Source of the DNA: Desulfobacteraceae bacterium
GTDB taxonomy: Bacteria > Desulfobacterota > Desulfobacteria > Desulfobacterales > Desulfobacteraceae
Length of the DNA stretch: 23,525 nt
Assembly (NCBI GenBank): GCA_022712835.1
Contig: JAFLJU010000123.1
Location: forward strand, 1 to 23,525
Direction of reading: 5' to 3'
Part shown: piece after piece, positions 22,030-23,525 of the stretch
Numbering within the stretch: position 1 is the first letter of the stretch
How the letters are laid out: every line of letters begins with the position of its first letter
Notes under the pieces: model-generated
The model's input: only the letters and a program-made list of their open reading frames with translations
What the model was told of the DNA's origin: nothing
Database searches by the model: none
Made by a program: the position numbers and the translations under genes

Positions 22030-23525
22030 TTGGAAAAAGAAACGGTTGAAGGGTTGCCTGTTAATAGACCCGAAGAAAATAAACTAATAGATGTGTTGGT
22101 TGTCGGTGGTGGCATCAGTGGGATTCAAGCGGCCCTTGACCTTGCAAACACGGGGTTCATGGTTTACCTGATTGATAAAGCACCTGCCATCGGTGGAACG
22201 ATGTCCCAGCTTGATAAGACCTTTCCCACGAATGACTGCTCCATGTGTATTGAGTCACCAAAGTTTATCGAGTGCAGCAGACATCCCAATATAGAGATTC
22301 TGACATACACTGAAGTTGAGAATATAAAAGGCAAAGCAGGAGACTTTAAGGTCACCCTGACGAAAAAACCAAGATATATCATCGAAGATAGATGTACAGG
22401 ATGTGGAACCTGTGTAGAGGTTTGCCCCGTCAAGGTTCCGGATGCGTTTAATCAAAATTTATCCTTTAATAAAGCCGTCCATATATACTTTTCCCAGGCT
22501 GTTCCGTTGATTACCTATGTGGACCCGGAAACCTGCCTTTATCTTCAAGATGAAAAATGCAACATTTGTATCGGTGTCTGTCAAAATGAAGCGATTGATC
22601 TTAACCAGAAGGAAGATACGATCCAGGTAGATGTCGGTGCGATCATTATGTCGCCTGGGTTTGAGGTGTTTGATCCAAAGATTCGGAACGACTATGGATA
22701 CGGTATCATGGAGAACGTGATCACAAGTCTTGACTTTGAGCGTATCTTAAGTTCCACAGGCCCCTACGAGGGGGAGATAAGACGCCCTTCGGATAAGAAG
22801 CATCCGCAAAAAATTGCCTGGATTCAGTGTGTGGGTTCCCGGCAGGTGATCGAGGGCGGCAACAGCTATTGTTCCGGGGTGTGCTGTGCGTATACGCAAA
22901 AACAGGTGATTCTGGCAAAGGATCATGAAGCGGATCTTGAGGCCAAGATCTTCCATAACGATATTCGTGCCTTTGGAAAGGATTTTGAGTTGTTTTATCA
23001 ACGGGCGGAAAACCTGCCCGGAATTGAGTTTATAAGAAGCTATGTATCGATTGGTAAAGAGAATCCCGAAACTAAAAATGTCTCCATAAGATATTCGACA
23101 ACCGATGACGGCGTTAAAGAAGAAGAATTTGAACTTGTCGTATTAGCCGTGGGGTTAAACCCTCCGAAGAACGTAGAAAAATTGGCGGACCAGTTTGGTA
23201 TTGAGCTTAACGAACACGGGTTCTGCAAATCTAATCCATTAAATCCTATTGAAACCACGCGACCGGGGATCTTTGTCAGCGGCGCGTTTCAGGGGCCCAT
23301 CGATATCCCCGAATCGGTCATGGGTGCCAGCGGGGCCGATGCCCTTTGCAGTCAGTTGTTGGCTTACCGTCGAGGGGATCTTGCCAGAGACCGGGTCTAC
23401 CCAACCGAGAGTGATGTATCCCAAGAGGAACCCCGTGTGGGCGTCTTTGTATGCCATTGCGGCGCCAATATTGGCCGGGTAGTGGATGTACCGGGAGTGG
23501 TAGAATATGCGTCCGGGTTAGAGAA
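22030..23525 (+). CDS. bamE: BamE-like HdrA-type flavo-iron-sulfur protein (3' truncated by window)
   Basis: The frame is open from a TTG at 22030 to the window end (498 codons). AGAAGGA lies 7 bp before that TTG, which no ATG or GTG rivals. The protein opens with an FAD-binding VVGGGISG (residues 24-31), then the HdrA block NDCSMC (C70, C73, C82) and two ferredoxin motifs (C122-C125-C128-C132; C169, C177-C180-C184). From residue 469 a sequence RVGVFVCHCGANI begins, normally the N-terminal start of HdrA. So this looks like a tandem or permuted HdrA, with a second module continuing off the window. HdrA proteins bifurcate electrons at flavin; in the Bam complex BamE is expected to link low-potential electrons to BamD. 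Confidence 0.85.
   Translation, partial: MEKETVEGLPVNRPEENKLIDVLVVGGGISGIQAALDLANTGFMVYLIDKAPAIGGTMSQLDKTFPTNDCSMCIESPKFIECSRHPNIEILTYTEVENIKGKAGDFKVTLTKKPRYIIEDRCTGCGTCVEVCPVKVPDAFNQNLSFNKAVHIYFSQAVPLITYVDPETCLYLQDEKCNICIGVCQNEAIDLNQKEDTIQVDVGAIIMSPGFEVFDPKIRNDYGYGIMENVITSLDFERILSSTGPYEGEIRRPSDKKHPQKIAWIQCVGSRQVIEGGNSYCSGVCCAYTQKQVILAKDHEADLEAKIFHNDIRAFGKDFELFYQRAENLPGIEFIRSYVSIGKENPETKNVSIRYSTTDDGVKEEEFELVVLAVGLNPPKNVEKLADQFGIELNEHGFCKSNPLNPIETTRPGIFVSGAFQGPIDIPESVMGASGADALCSQLLAYRRGDLARDRVYPTESDVSQEEPRVGVFVCHCGANIGRVVDVPGVVEYASGLE

Noticed and set aside
20258..23525. Selenocysteine codons, which occur in some Hdr-like proteins
   Set aside because: No in-frame TGA was found at any conserved cysteine position in bamC, bamD or the visible part of bamE.

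Overview
The window reads as chromosomal DNA of a strictly anaerobic bacterium, most likely a sulfate-reducing, aromatic-degrading Desulfobacterota (Desulfobacteraceae-like). This is an inference from gene content: a tungsten benzoyl-CoA-reductase-type module (BamB, BamC, BamD and the start of BamE), heterodisulfide-reductase-like proteins HdrC/HdrB, a NifU/NifS pair for Fe-S assembly, a two-CW cysteine-rich regulator, and a PAS/sigma-54 activator with a cysteine motif. I see no rRNA, tRNA, CRISPR array, transposase or integrase.

Left part (1-7541). The 3' end of a TIGR02757/DUF2400 gene overlaps sfsA. A promoter then drives nifU-like, nifS, hdrC and hdrB (1045-4243), closed by a terminator. 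A lone metallophosphoesterase gene follows. On the minus strand a compact operon encodes an XRE/two-CW regulator, serine acetyltransferase (cysE) and cysteine synthase (cysK). NifS consumes cysteine and CysE/CysK make it. The two operons carry the same palindrome, TACYAC-N3-GTRGTA, at the same distance from a perfect TTGACA -35 box, which suggests shared control.

Middle part (7666-14973). A sigma-54 activator gene (minus strand) is separated from trkH by 517 bp. That gap holds an unexplained 213-bp element bounded by 17-bp perfect inverted repeats. trkH and trkA (K+ uptake) are convergent. After trkA lies a decayed histidine-kinase tail, then two small unknown genes (12797-13473). Facing them is an operon for a second member of the same unknown small family, a nitroreductase-like flavoprotein and a cupin. 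A long hairpin-forming repeat sits upstream of that operon.

Right part (15207-23525). A methyl-accepting chemotaxis protein and a periplasmic solute-binding protein precede bamB-bamC-bamD-bamE', which runs off the window. The regions upstream of the chemoreceptor and of bamB are clearly related over about 90-100 bp. This suggests that sensing or taxis and the reductase module are co-regulated. BamB would be the tungsten active-site subunit. BamC, BamD and BamE would be the Fe-S/flavin electron-transfer chain, probably using Hdr-like electron bifurcation. The true substrate of this copy is not fixed by the sequence.
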